From Nitrosomonadales bacterium (GTDB lineage: Bacteria; Pseudomonadota; Gammaproteobacteria; Burkholderiales; Gallionellaceae), in the NCBI GenBank assembly GCA_016218415.1, contig JACRED010000016.1, forward strand, positions 1-64,000: a stretch of DNA of 64,000 nucleotides, given 5' to 3'. The notes beneath the pieces are model-generated. The model was given only the letters and a program-made list of their open reading frames with translations. It was not told where the DNA came from and did no database searches. A program made the translations under genes and the position numbers. Below are positions 1-8,638 of this stretch, one piece after another. Every line of letters starts with the position of its first letter. The stretch's first letter is position 1.

Positions 1-449
1 CCCAGCACATCGAGAAACACGCCATGGCGCGTAGTGGATTCGGCCAGTTCCTTGGCGAGATAGTGGCGGATCAGCCACATCAGGTGCACGCTGGGTTTGG
101 GCGAACGGAATAGTGTGATATGCGATTGTTCGGCAAAAGTGATCAGTTCAGCGGGAATGTCGTCAACGCCGGCCACGATCAAACAAGTTGTGACGCTTTG
201 TTCGATTTGCCGGAACACGCTGGCGCGTTCCTCCTTAGACAGGTTGCGCAGATAATTGAGTTCGGTTTCGCTGAGCACCTGCACCCAATTCGGGTGAACC
301 AGGTTGAGGTGGCCGATGAGCCCGTTGTTGGAAGAATTTACCATGTCGCTGTCGATGAAGCGATCAGTGCCGTCTGCGCCTGCAACACGGCTAAGCTGCA
401 GCCGTTGTTGCTTGTCTTCAAACAATTGCCGGACGTTAACCTGGCTCAT
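1..449 (-). CDS. hprK: HPr kinase/phosphorylase, N-terminal part (cut by window edge)
   Basis: About 149 codons are visible from ATG at 449 and the frame stays open to the window edge. The translation begins MSQVNVRQLFEDKQQ and ends HGVFLDVLG, which in this family lies just before the P-loop. Only the N-terminal HprK domain is therefore present. HprK phosphorylates and dephosphorylates the HPr phosphocarrier on serine; in Proteobacteria this serves regulation by an incomplete phosphotransferase system rather than sugar uptake. The start lies 7 bases after the ptsN stop, so the two are co-transcribed. The catalytic half cannot be checked here. Confidence 0.88.
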   Translation of the reverse strand, partial: MSQVNVRQLFEDKQQRLQLSRVAGADGTDRFIDSDMVNSSNNGLIGHLNLVHPNWVQVLSETELNYLRNLSKEERASVFRQIEQSVTTCLIVAGVDDIPAELITFAEQSHITLFRSPKPSVHLMWLIRHYLAKELAESTTRHGVFLDVL

Positions 450-456
450 AGGAACC

Positions 457-918
457 TCATGCCGTGCTGTTCCAGTTGTAAAACAATTGATGGAGGCTGG
501 CGGCATCTTCGCAGGCGATCAGGCGATTGCGGAACTGCGCATCGCTGAACATTTGCGCCAACTCACTGAGGATTTGCAGGTGCGCATCGGTGGCACGCTC
601 CGGAACCAGCAACACGAAAATCAGGTTCACCGGCAGGCCGTCTGGCGCGTCAAACGGGATCGAGTTGGAAGTTTTTACGAACGCGGCAGTCGCATCGCGC
701 AGCTTTGCGATGCGGCCGTGCGGGATTGCCACGCCTTGCCCCAAACCGGTTGAGCCAAGTTTCTCGCGGGCGAACAGGCTGTCGAACACCTGGCTGCGTG
801 AAATCTGCTGGTTATTTTCAAACAGTAAACCAACTCGCTCAAATACACGCTTTTTACTGGTTGACTCTGTATCCAGCAGGATATTGCCGGGAAGCAGGAT
901 TTTGCTGATCAGGTTCAT
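457..918 (-). CDS. ptsN: PTS IIA-like nitrogen-regulatory protein PtsN (EIIA-Ntr)
   Basis: The 153-residue protein is one complete EIIA type-2 domain. The phospho-accepting histidine sits in the motif QGVAIPHGR near residue 67. EIIA-Ntr is the end acceptor of the PtsP-NPr relay and in relatives regulates potassium transport and other targets through its phosphorylation state. It lies between hpf and hprK, the usual arrangement downstream of rpoN in Betaproteobacteria. A hairpin at 938-954 separates it from hpf and could lower its transcription relative to hpf. Confidence 0.95.
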   Translation of the reverse strand: MNLISKILLPGNILLDTESTSKKRVFERVGLLFENNQQISRSQVFDSLFAREKLGSTGLGQGVAIPHGRIAKLRDATAAFVKTSNSIPFDAPDGLPVNLIFVLLVPERATDAHLQILSELAQMFSDAQFRNRLIACEDAASLHQLFYNWNSTA

Positions 919-930
919 TATGCAGGTTAT

Positions 931-954
931 ATAAAATGGGCGGCAGCGCCGCCC
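931..954 (-). terminator. Hairpin with A/T-rich tail between hpf and ptsN
   Basis: Arms GGGCGGC (938-944) and GCCGCCC (948-954) form a perfect 7-bp stem with a 3-base loop. On the minus strand it is followed by ATTTTATA. This fits a weak intrinsic terminator or attenuator after hpf. The genes are otherwise packed as one operon, so partial read-through into ptsN is likely. Confidence 0.5.
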
Positions 955-961
955 GTTGGTA

Positions 962-1285
962 TTATTCTACCGCGACATGTTTGCCGGAATCATCATGACG
1001 GCGAGCCGACAGTTTTTCCTTGTGCTTCATAACCTGGCGATCCAGCTTGTCAATCAGCGCGTCAATCGCCGCGTACAGGTTCTCGCCCTCGCATTCCACG
1101 AATACATCCTTACCGCTGATATGTATGGTGGCTTCGGCTTTCTGCTTCAGTTTTTCAACTGAAAGAATGATGTTCACGTCAATCACGTTGTCGAAATGGC
1201 GTTTGATCTTGCCGATTTTGCCGGTCGCATAGTCGCGGATGGCGGGTGTTATTTCAAGGTGGCGTCCGGTTAGATGGAGGTTCAT
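962..1285 (-). CDS. hpf: Ribosome hibernation promoting factor, short form
   Basis: The 107-residue protein matches the single-domain HPF/YfiA fold: it opens MNLHLTGRHLEIT and carries the conserved ISGKDVFVECEGENLYAAID segment in the middle. It lacks the C-terminal dimerisation domain of long HPF, so it is the gammaproteobacterial-type short form that inactivates 70S ribosomes in stationary phase. The start is supported by AAGGAG 7 bases upstream. It follows rpoN directly, the classic linkage in which this gene was once called the sigma-54 modulation protein. Confidence 0.95.
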   Translation of the reverse strand: MNLHLTGRHLEITPAIRDYATGKIGKIKRHFDNVIDVNIILSVEKLKQKAEATIHISGKDVFVECEGENLYAAIDALIDKLDRQVMKHKEKLSARRHDDSGKHVAVE

Positions 1286-1307
1286 GGTGTGCTCCTTATA
1301 TTATATT

Positions 1308-2753
1308 TTAGAGTGATTTACGTAGATTCACCGGGAGAATGCGTAATGCTTCCCGGTACTTTGCTATGGTACGCCGGGCAACTACAATGCCCTGCTGTGC
1401 CAAGATTTCTGACATACGGCTGTCGGTCAGCGGTTTGCGCTGGTCTTCCGCGCTGACCAGTTGCTTGATCAGCTCGCGTATCGCGGTGGAAGAGCAGGTG
1501 CCGCCGCTTTCCGTGGCCAGACCGCTGCCAAAGAAATGCTTGAATTCATATATGCCGCACGGTGTCAGCATGAATTTCTGGGTGGTGCTGCGTGAAACCG
1601 TGGATTCGTGCAACTCCAGCTCATCGGCGATTTCGCGCAGCACCAGCGGGCGCATCCCGATTTCGCCATGCTCGAAAAATTTGGTCTGGCGATCCACGAT
1701 CGCCTGCGCGACGCGCAGGATGGTGTCGAAACGCTGCTGCAAATTCTTGATCAGCCACTTTGCTTCCTGCAATTGGGTGGACAGTTGCGAGGAGTTTTTA
1801 TCGCCGCGTTGTTGCAGGATACTGGCGTAAATCTGATTCACGCGCAGTTTGGGCATCGCTTCCATATTGAGCCGCACACACCACTTGTTCTTGTGTTTCT
1901 CCACAATCACGTCGGGTATCACGTAATCGGCGACGCTCTGGCCGAACTCGGCGCCGGGTTTTGGATTCAGGCTGGTAATCAGGTGCTGTGCCGAGCGCAA
2001 TTCATCGTCGCAGCAGCGCAAGAGGCGTTTGATCTTTGTGAAGTCGTGGGCGGCCACCAGATCGAGATGATGGCTCACCAGACGGATAGCCAAGTCGCGT
2101 TGCGGGGTGTCTTCCGGCAGCGCCTTGAGTTGCAGCGCCAGGCACTCGCCAAGATTGCGCGCGCCCAGGCCCGGTTCGTCCAGGTGTTGCAATTGCACCA
2201 GCGCGGTCTCCAGATCATCCAGCGTGATTTCCAGCTCGGCAGGCAGCAGTCCCGCCAATTCCTCCAGGTCTTGCGCCAGATAACCGTTCTCATCCAGCGC
2301 ATCGATCAGCAAGCCGACCACTTTGCGGTCTTTGTCATCCAGCGAACTGGTGGTCAACTGGCTATGCAGATGCGTGCGCAGACTGGTTTGTACGGCGGCC
2401 TGTTCCGGGTAGTTGTCATCTTCGTCATCCGTGCTGCGCATCGCGCCCCCGCCGGTATTCCAGTCGGCGGGTTCGTTGCCGAAATCGTCCGCGCCGCGAT
2501 CTTCGGAGCCGGAATTTTCAGGTTCCTCATTGGAGGAGTTCTCGGTGCTGCGTGGCGCCAAAGACGAGGCGTCCGGGGAGAAAACGCTGAATACCGGTTC
2601 GTCCGCGGTTTCCAGCATCGGGTTTTCTTCGAGCAATCTGGCTACTTCCTGATGCATGTCCTGCGTGGAGAGTTGCAGCAGGCGGATAGCCTGTTGCAGC
2701 TGCGGGGTGAGCGTCAGTTGCTGGGATACGCGAAGTTGAAGAGAGGGTTTCAT
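1308..2753 (-). CDS. rpoN: RNA polymerase sigma-54 factor RpoN
   Basis: The protein is 481 residues, the usual length. The glutamine- and leucine-rich region I covers roughly residues 1-50, an acidic region II follows, then the core-binding domain and a helix-turn-helix. The RpoN box ARRTIAKYRE lies at residues 459-468 and contacts the -24 promoter element. Sigma-54 needs AAA+ activators and serves nitrogen, pilus and in some bacteria flagellar genes. A consensus sigma-54 promoter occurs in this window ahead of the prepilin-like gene (9381-9396); none was found ahead of flagellar genes, where FlhDC is present instead. Confidence 0.97.
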   Translation of the reverse strand: MKPSLQLRVSQQLTLTPQLQQAIRLLQLSTQDMHQEVARLLEENPMLETADEPVFSVFSPDASSLAPRSTENSSNEEPENSGSEDRGADDFGNEPADWNTGGGAMRSTDDEDDNYPEQAAVQTSLRTHLHSQLTTSSLDDKDRKVVGLLIDALDENGYLAQDLEELAGLLPAELEITLDDLETALVQLQHLDEPGLGARNLGECLALQLKALPEDTPQRDLAIRLVSHHLDLVAAHDFTKIKRLLRCCDDELRSAQHLITSLNPKPGAEFGQSVADYVIPDVIVEKHKNKWCVRLNMEAMPKLRVNQIYASILQQRGDKNSSQLSTQLQEAKWLIKNLQQRFDTILRVAQAIVDRQTKFFEHGEIGMRPLVLREIADELELHESTVSRSTTQKFMLTPCGIYEFKHFFGSGLATESGGTCSSTAIRELIKQLVSAEDQRKPLTDSRMSEILAQQGIVVARRTIAKYREALRILPVNLRKSL

Positions 2754-2797
2754 TGCTTGGTGTCGTGGCAGGATACTGTTTCGGGAAAGTCTTCGCG

Positions 2798-3526
2798 TTA
2801 CAACTTGAAGTGCTCACCCAGATATACCTTCCTCACGCCCTCATTATAGATGATTTCATCCGGCTTGCCTTCCGCCATTACCGATCCGGCATTGATGATG
2901 TAAGCGCGGTCGCAGATGCCCAGCGTTTCGCGCACATTGTGGTCGGTGATCAGCACGCCGATATCGCGCGCCTTCAGGAAGCTGATGATCTTCTGGATAT
3001 CCAGCACGGCGATGGGATCCACGCCGGCAAACGGCTCGTCGAGCAGGATGAAGCGCGGCTTGATCGCCAATGCGCGCGCGATTTCCACGCGCCGCCGCTC
3101 GCCGCCGGAAAGGCTGACGGCGGGGTTGTCGCGGATATGCGAGATATGCAGGTCTTCGAGCAGCGCATCGAGGCGATTCTGCATGTCGTCCTCGGAGAGG
3201 TCTTGCAGCTCCAGCACGGCCTGGATGTTCTGCGCGACCGTCAGGCGGCGAAAGATCGATGCTTCCTGCGGCAGATAGCCCAGCCCCAGGCGCGCGCGGC
3301 GGTGTATCGGCAGGTGGGTAATATTCTGGCCGTCGATAAATATCTCCCCGCCGTCGGCGGCGATCAGCCCGACTATCATGTAGAACGACGTGGTCTTGCC
3401 GGCGCCGTTCGGGCCGAGCAGCCCGACCACTTCGCCGCTCTTCACGGAAAGGGATGCGTCCTGCACCACGGTGCGTGAACCGTATCGTTTCTTCAATCCG
3501 ACTGCGCGCAATTCACTCATATTCAT
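2798..3526 (-). CDS. lptB: LPS export ABC transporter ATP-binding protein LptB
   Basis: This 242-residue cytoplasmic ATPase powers LPS extraction by LptFG. Visible motifs are Walker A GPNGAGKT (38-45), signature LSGGE (139-143) and Walker B FILLDEP (159-165), with the switch histidine in the ITDHNVRET segment. The start overlaps the lptA stop as ATGA, indicating translational coupling. An internal ATG two codons later is an alternative start. Position next to rpoN, lptA, lptC, kdsC and kdsD is the conserved proteobacterial arrangement. Confidence 0.97.
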   Translation of the reverse strand: MNMSELRAVGLKKRYGSRTVVQDASLSVKSGEVVGLLGPNGAGKTTSFYMIVGLIAADGGEIFIDGQNITHLPIHRRARLGLGYLPQEASIFRRLTVAQNIQAVLELQDLSEDDMQNRLDALLEDLHISHIRDNPAVSLSGGERRRVEIARALAIKPRFILLDEPFAGVDPIAVLDIQKIISFLKARDIGVLITDHNVRETLGICDRAYIINAGSVMAEGKPDEIIYNEGVRKVYLGEHFKL

Positions 3527-4110
3527 TCCGCCGGGGTAAGGTTGTTGCCGGGCGCGGACGACGGGGGCGTGTCCACTTTCGGCCTGGGTTGCAGTACGGC
3601 GCGAACCCGTTTGGGCCGGAGATTCTCAGGAGTGGTGACGCTGCCGTTCACCTGGAATATTTCGGTCTTCGAGCTGTATGTGATGTGTTCTCCCGTCACC
3701 TCGTCGAGATCGCGCTTGAGACGCGCCTGCAAGTGCAGCTGCAATGTTTCGGCGCGCGCGTCATATTCGATGCGCTGGCCATAACCCTCCACATATCCGT
3801 CCGTGCCGTCCCGCTTCTGCCGGAAGCTCGCGGTATTGCCATATGCCGTCACCTGTACAAAACCGTTCTTGTCCTGCGTCACGACCAGCTTGTCGCCGAG
3901 TATCAGCACCGAGCCCTGGGACAGCCGGACATTGCCGGTGAAGGTGCTGATTTGCTGCATATCGTCCACCGTCACCTGATCGGCTTCCAGATTGACCGGT
4001 TTGTCGCGATCGCCGCGTTCGGCCAAACTGGCGGGCGCCCACAGCAGCAGGATAGCCGCGAGCAGGGGAACCGGCAGTGAAAATTTATTTTTTGCCGGGC
4101 ACATATTCAC
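3523..4110 (-). CDS. lptA: LPS transport periplasmic protein LptA
   Basis: The 195-residue protein has an N-terminal signal peptide (hydrophobic stretch ending APASLA, residues about 13-30) followed by the OstA/LptA beta-jellyroll repeat with the typical [16 protein letters not shown] opening (here VNLEADQV). It forms the periplasmic bridge carrying LPS from LptBFGC to LptDE. The start overlaps the end of lptC by 26 bases; ATG at 4104 is an alternative. Overlaps on both sides suggest coupled translation. Confidence 0.93.
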   Translation of the reverse strand: MNMCPAKNKFSLPVPLLAAILLLWAPASLAERGDRDKPVNLEADQVTVDDMQQISTFTGNVRLSQGSVLILGDKLVVTQDKNGFVQVTAYGNTASFRQKRDGTDGYVEGYGQRIEYDARAETLQLHLQARLKRDLDEVTGEHITYSSKTEIFQVNGSVTTPENLRPKRVRAVLQPRPKVDTPPSSAPGNNLTPAE

Positions 4111-4666
4111 TTCTGACCGAGGACAGCAATTTTATGGTGTGGGCGTTGTTGTCGATTTCCAGGCCTGTCGCACGCAGTGTGTTGCGCCCCTCCACGATGC
4201 TCACATCGCGGTCGGTGCTCACCAGGTTGCGATCCGGGACTATGCGCAAATATTCGGTATGCACCCTGAGTTCATCGCGTTGGGCGCTTGCGCCGCGCAG
4301 CACTTCAACCGCGTCGTACATAAACACTTCATCGCCATTTCCGGAAATCGCGCCGCGCTTCGCGACCGAGTGTATTGCCGGCTGGCCGGGGGACAGGATG
4401 GTAATGCGCGGTGTGTCGAGTGTGGTGCTGTCGTCGTCCGGGAAGTGCCGCATGGTCTTTGCCGTTATGGTGAAACGCGGCAGTCCCTGCTCATTCAGCT
4501 GAACTGCGGAAAAACTTTCCACGATGGCGTCGGGATCGTGGCGTTTTTTGCTGTCCGGCTTGCCGGGATCGGGCTGTACCTGCTGGTTCAGCCAATAGGT
4601 ACCCCCCAGCAAACCGAGCAATGGCAGCACCGGTAGCCAGTGGCGGGCACGGGAGGCAAGACTCAT
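4085..4666 (-). CDS. lptC: LPS export protein LptC
   Basis: The 193-residue protein has one N-terminal membrane anchor (about residues 9-26, LPVLPLLGLLGGTYWL) and a periplasmic LptC domain with the SPGQPAI and YIRIVPDRN-like strands seen in the family. It docks on LptFG and hands LPS to LptA. It overlaps kdsC upstream by 4 bases (ATGA) and lptA downstream by 26 bases. Sequence conservation in this family is low, so the call rests partly on context. Confidence 0.92.
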   Translation of the reverse strand: MSLASRARHWLPVLPLLGLLGGTYWLNQQVQPDPGKPDSKKRHDPDAIVESFSAVQLNEQGLPRFTITAKTMRHFPDDDSTTLDTPRITILSPGQPAIHSVAKRGAISGNGDEVFMYDAVEVLRGASAQRDELRVHTEYLRIVPDRNLVSTDRDVSIVEGRNTLRATGLEIDNNAHTIKLLSSVRSEYVPGKK

Positions 4667-5181
4667 TTCAAATAGGGAGCCAGTTGGGCATCCAGCGTGC
4701 CCTGCGCGGACATGATCAACTCGCAGGCTTCGCGCACCGCGCCATGCCCGCCGCCGCGCTGAGTGACGTAATCGGAATGTTCGCGCACCAGTTGCGGGGA
4801 TTCCGGCACGCTGATCGACAATCCGACATGGCGCATCACGCAGAGGTCGACCACGTCGTCGCCCATGTAGGCGGCGGCATCGCGCGACAGCTTGAGTTTG
4901 TTCAGCAGGTCGACCATCGCGTCCAGCTTGCGCTCCACGCCCTGATACACATGCTCGATGCCGAGATTTTTGGCGCGCGCTTCGACGCAGCGCGAAGTGC
5001 GGCCGGTGATGATGGCGATCTCCACGCCGCTGGCCTTGAGCATCTTCAGGCCGTGCCCGTCGAGCGAGTTGAAACGTTTGAATTCTTCGCCGGAGTCGGA
5101 ATAATACAATCCGCCATCGGTCATCACCCCATCCACGTCAAATGCAACCAGGCGGATTAGTTTTGAACGGCTCGACAGCAT
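4663..5181 (-). CDS. kdsC: 3-deoxy-manno-octulosonate-8-phosphatase KdsC
   Basis: This is a 172-residue HAD-superfamily phosphatase without a cap domain. Motif I FDVDGVMTDG gives the nucleophile Asp15 and acid/base Asp17; motif II is in IITGRTS and the late motif in YMGDDVVDL. It removes phosphate from Kdo-8-phosphate, the last step before CMP-Kdo activation. It sits between kdsD, which makes the pathway precursor, and the lpt genes. Confidence 0.96.
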   Translation of the reverse strand: MLSSRSKLIRLVAFDVDGVMTDGGLYYSDSGEEFKRFNSLDGHGLKMLKASGVEIAIITGRTSRCVEARAKNLGIEHVYQGVERKLDAMVDLLNKLKLSRDAAAYMGDDVVDLCVMRHVGLSISVPESPQLVREHSDYVTQRGGGHGAVREACELIMSAQGTLDAQLAPYLK

Positions 5182-5208
5182 GGCGACTCTCCCGGGAATG
5201 ATTTTGGC

Positions 5209-6195
5209 TTAAATGACTTTTGCATGCAGCAGGTCGTGCATGTTGAGGGCGCCGACCAGTTTGTTTTGTCCGTCCACCACCAGCATCTGGCTGATGTTGT
5301 ATTGCTCCATCATCTGTACCGCCTCGACGGCAAGCGCGTCGGGATTGATGCAGCGCGGATTGGCCGACATCACGCTGCGCACGGTGGTGGCGTTGAAGTC
5401 CAGTTTCTTCGCCAGCGTGCGGCGCAGATCGCCATCGGTATAGATGCCATGCACGCGCTGTTCGCTGTCGACGATGGCGGTCATGCCCACGCCTTTTTTC
5501 GAGATTTCAAGGATCGCGTCGCTCAACATCGCATCTTCCGGCACCATCGGCATGCGGTTACCGCTGCGCATGATGTCGCGCACGTGGGTGAGCAGGCGCC
5601 GGCCCAGGCTGCCGCCCGGATGCGAGCGTGCAAAGTCCTCCGCGCCGAAACCTTTCGCGTCCAGCAATGCCACCGCCAGCGCGTCGCCCAGCGCCAGGGC
5701 CGCAGTGGTGCTCGCGGTGGGCGCCAGACCCATCGGGCAAGCTTCCTTGTCCACGGCCGCATTGAGATGCACATCGGCGACCCTGGCGAGGCTGGATGAG
5801 GGATTGCCGGTCATGCTGATGAGTTTGGCTCCCTGGCGTTTGATGATGGGCACGATGGTCATCAATTCATCGCTTTCGCCGGAGTAGGACAGCGCGATGA
5901 TGACATCCTGACTGGTGATCATGCCGAGGTCGCCGTGGCTGGCTTCACCCGGATGGACGTAATACGCCGGGGTTCCGGTGCTGGACATGGTTGCGGCGAT
6001 TTTACGCGCGATATGTCCCGACTTGCCCATGCCGCTGACGATGACGCGGCCTTCGCAGCGCAGGATGACATCCAGCGCGTGCAGGAAGTTCTCATCGAGG
6101 CGCGTGCTGAGAGCCTGCACGGCCGCAGCCTCGATATTCAACACTTCTCGGGCAAGGTCAAGCGCGTGCGGCGTGGCGGGTGCGGGTTTATTCAT
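5209..6195 (-). CDS. kdsD: D-arabinose 5-phosphate isomerase KdsD
   Basis: The protein is 328 residues: an N-terminal SIS sugar-isomerase domain (SGMGKSGHIARK, then the HPGEASHGDLGMI active-site region and SYSGESDEL) and two C-terminal CBS domains from about residue 205. It converts ribulose 5-phosphate to arabinose 5-phosphate, the first committed step to Kdo. I chose ATG at 6195 over an in-frame TTG at 6204. A TATAAT-like hexamer lies just upstream, and the gene starts divergently from the antiporter gene. Confidence 0.95.
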   Translation of the reverse strand: MNKPAPATPHALDLAREVLNIEAAAVQALSTRLDENFLHALDVILRCEGRVIVSGMGKSGHIARKIAATMSSTGTPAYYVHPGEASHGDLGMITSQDVIIALSYSGESDELMTIVPIIKRQGAKLISMTGNPSSSLARVADVHLNAAVDKEACPMGLAPTASTTAALALGDALAVALLDAKGFGAEDFARSHPGGSLGRRLLTHVRDIMRSGNRMPMVPEDAMLSDAILEISKKGVGMTAIVDSEQRVHGIYTDGDLRRTLAKKLDFNATTVRSVMSANPRCINPDALAVEAVQMMEQYNISQMLVVDGQNKLVGALNMHDLLHAKVI

Positions 6196-6222
6196 AGCGT
6201 CCAATTATAGCAGCGCGCTTAT

Positions 6223-6261
6223 CCCGCAGTGAAATTTTGCCGTATAAAATTTCACCGCGGG
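6223..6261. repeat. Long inverted repeat in the kdsD/antiporter divergent region
   Basis: Arms CCCGCAGTGAAATTTT (6223-6238) and AAAATTTCACCGCGGG (6246-6261) pair at 15 of 16 positions around a 7-base loop. Neither side has a terminal T-run, so it is not a clear terminator. A further copy of GAAATTTTGC lies at about 6286. It sits between two divergent genes and could be an operator or a small mobile palindrome. Confidence 0.7.
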
Positions 6262-6354
6262 ATTTTGCCGGAGTTATCGCCAGAGAAATTTTGCAAGAAT
6301 CGCCACTTAGGGCATTATCCGGAGTGTGGCAACAATAACCGCTCAATCGCAAGT

Positions 6355-8325
6355 ATGGCTAATTCCCTGCAACTATTGCTGATCCTGCTCGCCGTCGCCG
6401 TCGGGGTGGTGGTGCTGTGCCGCATTTTGCGCCTGCCCGCGATGCTGGGTTATCTCATCGTCGGCATCATGATCGGGCCGCACGCGCTGGGCTGGATACC
6501 CGATGCACCGGAAACCCGGCATCTGGCGGAGTTCGGCGTGGTGTTCCTGATGTTCAGCATCGGACTGGAATTCAGCCTGGCGCGGCTGCGCGGCATGCAG
6601 CGTCTGGTATTCGGGATGGGCACCGCGCAGGTGGTGGCGACCATATTGTTGGTCATGCTCACCTCGCTGTTCTTCGGACTCGATTGGCGCGCCGGGCTGG
6701 CGCTGGGCGGCGTGCTGGCGATGTCTTCCACCGCGATCGTCAGCAAGATGCTGGTCGAGCGCGCCGAACTGAATCTGCCGCACGGCCAGAACATCATGGG
6801 CGTGCTGCTGTTCCAGGATCTGGCCGTGGTGCCGCTGATCATCATCATTCCCGCGATGGCCAGCAGCGGCGAGACCCTGTATGTCACGCTCGGCATGGCA
6901 TTCCTCAAGGCCGCGCTGGTATTGGCCGCGCTGCTGATCTTCGGCCAGCGGCTGTTGCGCCCGTGGTTCCATCTGGTGGCGAGGCAGAAGTCCTCCGAGC
7001 TGTTCATGCTCAACGTGTTGCTGTTCACCCTCGGGCTGGCCTACATCACCGAGCTGGCCGGGCTTTCGCTGGCGCTGGGCGCGTTCGTTGCCGGCATGCT
7101 GATTTCGGAAACCGAATACCGTTACCAGGTGGAGGAGGACATCAAGCCGTTCCGCGACGTGTTGCTCGGCCTGTTCTTCGTCACCATCGGCATGATGCTC
7201 GACATGAAAGCGGTAATCGCCGGCTGGAGCTGGGTGTTGCTGATCCTGCTGATTCTGCTGCCGTTCAAGGCGGCGGTGGTGGCGCTGCTGGCGCGCTGGT
7301 TCGCCGGGGATTGGGGAACGGCGATACGCAGCGGCCTGGGATTGGCACAGGCGGGCGAATTCGGCTTTGTGCTGCTGACCCTGGCTGGCGAGGTGAATCT
7401 GCTGCCCCACGATGTGATGCAGAACGTGCTGGCCGCGATGCTGATTTCGATGCTGGCCGCGCCCTTTCTGATACACCATGCCGAGGCGATCGTGCGGCAG
7501 ATTTCTCCCGCGGCCTGGATGGACCGCGCGATGCAGATACACCAGATCGCGGTGCAAAGCATGGCAGCCGATGCGCATATCATCATCTGCGGATACGGGC
7601 GCAGCGGCCAGACGCTGGCGCGCTTCATGGCGCAGGAAAGCATCCGCTTCATCGCGCTCGATCTCGATCCGCGCCGGGTGCACGAGGCCGTCGCGGCGGG
7701 CGAGAGCGTGGTATACGGCGATGCTGCAAAGCGAGAAGTGCTGCTGGCCGCGGGATTGATGCGTGCCAGGACATTGGTGATCACATATAACGACAAACAT
7801 TCCGCGCTCAAGATACTGCACCATGTGAATCAGGTGCGCCCCGACTTGCCGGTAGTGGTGCGCACGACCGACGACAGCCTGATCGAAGAGCTCAGGAAGG
7901 CGGGCGCAGCCGAGGTGGTGGCGGAAGTGACAGAAGGAAGCGTGATGCTGGCATCGCAGGCGCTGCTGATGTCCGGCGTGCCGCTGAACCGTGTGATACG
8001 CCGCGTCCAGGAAAGCCGCGCGGGACGCTATGCGGCATTCAGCGGGTATTTCCGCACCGCGCAAAATGTCGAAGACGATGCCGGCGAAAACCTGCAACCG
8101 CGCTTTCTGAGCGTGTTGCTCAAAAGCGGTTCATATGCGGTTGGGCGGAGGTTGCGCGAGATCAATCTGGATGAACTGGAGGTCGAGGTGAACGCCGTGC
8201 GCAGGCGCAACGTGCAAGGTGCACAACCCGGTGATGAGATGCAGTTGCAGGCCGGGGACGTGCTGGTGCTGTTCGGGTTGCCGGACGCTTTGCAGGCGGC
8301 GGAGGACAGGCTGCACAAGGGGTGA
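6355..8325 (+). CDS. CPA2-family K+/H+ antiporter with TrkA-N domain (KefB/YbaL type)
   Basis: The 656-residue protein has about 12 membrane segments over residues 5-385 (sodium/hydrogen exchanger fold, with SSTAIVSKML and the EFGVVFLMFSIGLEFS segment). A cytoplasmic TrkA-N domain from about residue 407 has the Rossmann motif IICGYGRSG, and a TrkA-C-like tail runs from about 565 to the end. Such proteins exchange or release monovalent cations under nucleotide or glutathione control. The frame is open further upstream, but the first 42 residues there look non-coding, so I start at the ATG before ANSLQLLLIL. Exact substrate and subfamily are not settled. Confidence 0.88.
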   Translation: MANSLQLLLILLAVAVGVVVLCRILRLPAMLGYLIVGIMIGPHALGWIPDAPETRHLAEFGVVFLMFSIGLEFSLARLRGMQRLVFGMGTAQVVATILLVMLTSLFFGLDWRAGLALGGVLAMSSTAIVSKMLVERAELNLPHGQNIMGVLLFQDLAVVPLIIIIPAMASSGETLYVTLGMAFLKAALVLAALLIFGQRLLRPWFHLVARQKSSELFMLNVLLFTLGLAYITELAGLSLALGAFVAGMLISETEYRYQVEEDIKPFRDVLLGLFFVTIGMMLDMKAVIAGWSWVLLILLILLPFKAAVVALLARWFAGDWGTAIRSGLGLAQAGEFGFVLLTLAGEVNLLPHDVMQNVLAAMLISMLAAPFLIHHAEAIVRQISPAAWMDRAMQIHQIAVQSMAADAHIIICGYGRSGQTLARFMAQESIRFIALDLDPRRVHEAVAAGESVVYGDAAKREVLLAAGLMRARTLVITYNDKHSALKILHHVNQVRPDLPVVVRTTDDSLIEELRKAGAAEVVAEVTEGSVMLASQALLMSGVPLNRVIRRVQESRAGRYAAFSGYFRTAQNVEDDAGENLQPRFLSVLLKSGSYAVGRRLREINLDELEVEVNAVRRRNVQGAQPGDEMQLQAGDVLVLFGLPDALQAAEDRLHKG

Positions 8326-8339
8326 GAGCTGTTAATCTG

Positions 8340-8369
8340 AAATACCCGATTGGGGTTCTATCGGTATTT
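8340..8369 (+). terminator. Possible weak terminator after the antiporter gene
   Basis: AAATACCCGAT (8340-8350) pairs with ATCGGTATTT (8360-8369) with one bulged C. The right arm ends in TATTTAT rather than a clean T-run. It begins 15 bases after the stop codon. Confidence 0.4.
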
Positions 8370-8410
8370 ATGAATGCATAAAGGTTTCAGGATTAACCCG
8401 GAAAAGCAAT

Positions 8411-8540
8411 CTCGCGCCAAGACGCGAAGAGCGCAAAGTAAAAGCTACATGTTGCCCAGAGACATGCGATTGCACACAGATGATAAAAGCAACTGCATCT
8501 ATTGGTCTTTGCTTTGCGCCTTTGCGCGATAAAGTGAGCT
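8411..8540. repeat. Widely spaced inverted repeat of GCGCAAAG-type motifs
   Basis: CGCGAAGAGCGCAAAG at 8423-8438 is matched in inverse orientation by CTTTGCGCCTTTGCGCG at 8512-8528, about 73 bases apart. The motif resembles the CGCAAAGACGCAAAG type of dispersed intergenic repeat I recall from other proteobacterial genomes; that resemblance is from memory. Confidence 0.5.
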
Positions 8541-8590
8541 TTTGGTGTATAGCCAGGGTTGCGTTGAATCCGAGTATGCATGCGCAGGGC

Positions 8591-8617
8591 AATAAAAAAG
8601 CCCGCCGAAGCGGGCTG
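8591..8617 (-). terminator. Intrinsic terminator of the prepilin-like gene
   Basis: Perfect 7-bp arms AGCCCGC (8599-8605) and GCGGGCT (8610-8616) enclose a 4-base loop. On the minus strand the stem is followed by six Ts. It lies 23 bases past the stop codon. Confidence 0.9.
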
Positions 8618-8638
8618 TGTCACGCCGGGTGATATTTA

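Larger units (their letters stand above)
8326..8638. other. Intergenic stretch with hairpin, inverted repeat and terminator; no gene seen
   Basis: These 313 bases between the convergent antiporter and prepilin-like genes hold three structures: an imperfect hairpin just after the antiporter stop, a wide inverted repeat of CGCAAAG-type motifs and the prepilin terminator. A 74-codon open frame on the minus strand lies across the repeats and has no ribosome site or recognisable product, so I do not call it. Confidence 0.6.

Noticed and set aside
1608..2849. 413-codon plus-strand frame opposite rpoN
   Set aside because: Low-complexity shadow of rpoN; it runs past the rpoN start without any signal of its own.
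6373..8097. 574-codon open frame on the minus strand under the antiporter gene
   Set aside because: It is His/Gln/Arg-rich without domains and is the mirror of a GC-rich coding frame; the plus-strand antiporter is clearly real.
8368..8592. Two overlapping 74-76 codon minus-strand frames in the repeat region
   Set aside because: They lie across the inverted CGCAAAG repeats and look like the chance translation of an intergenic repeat.
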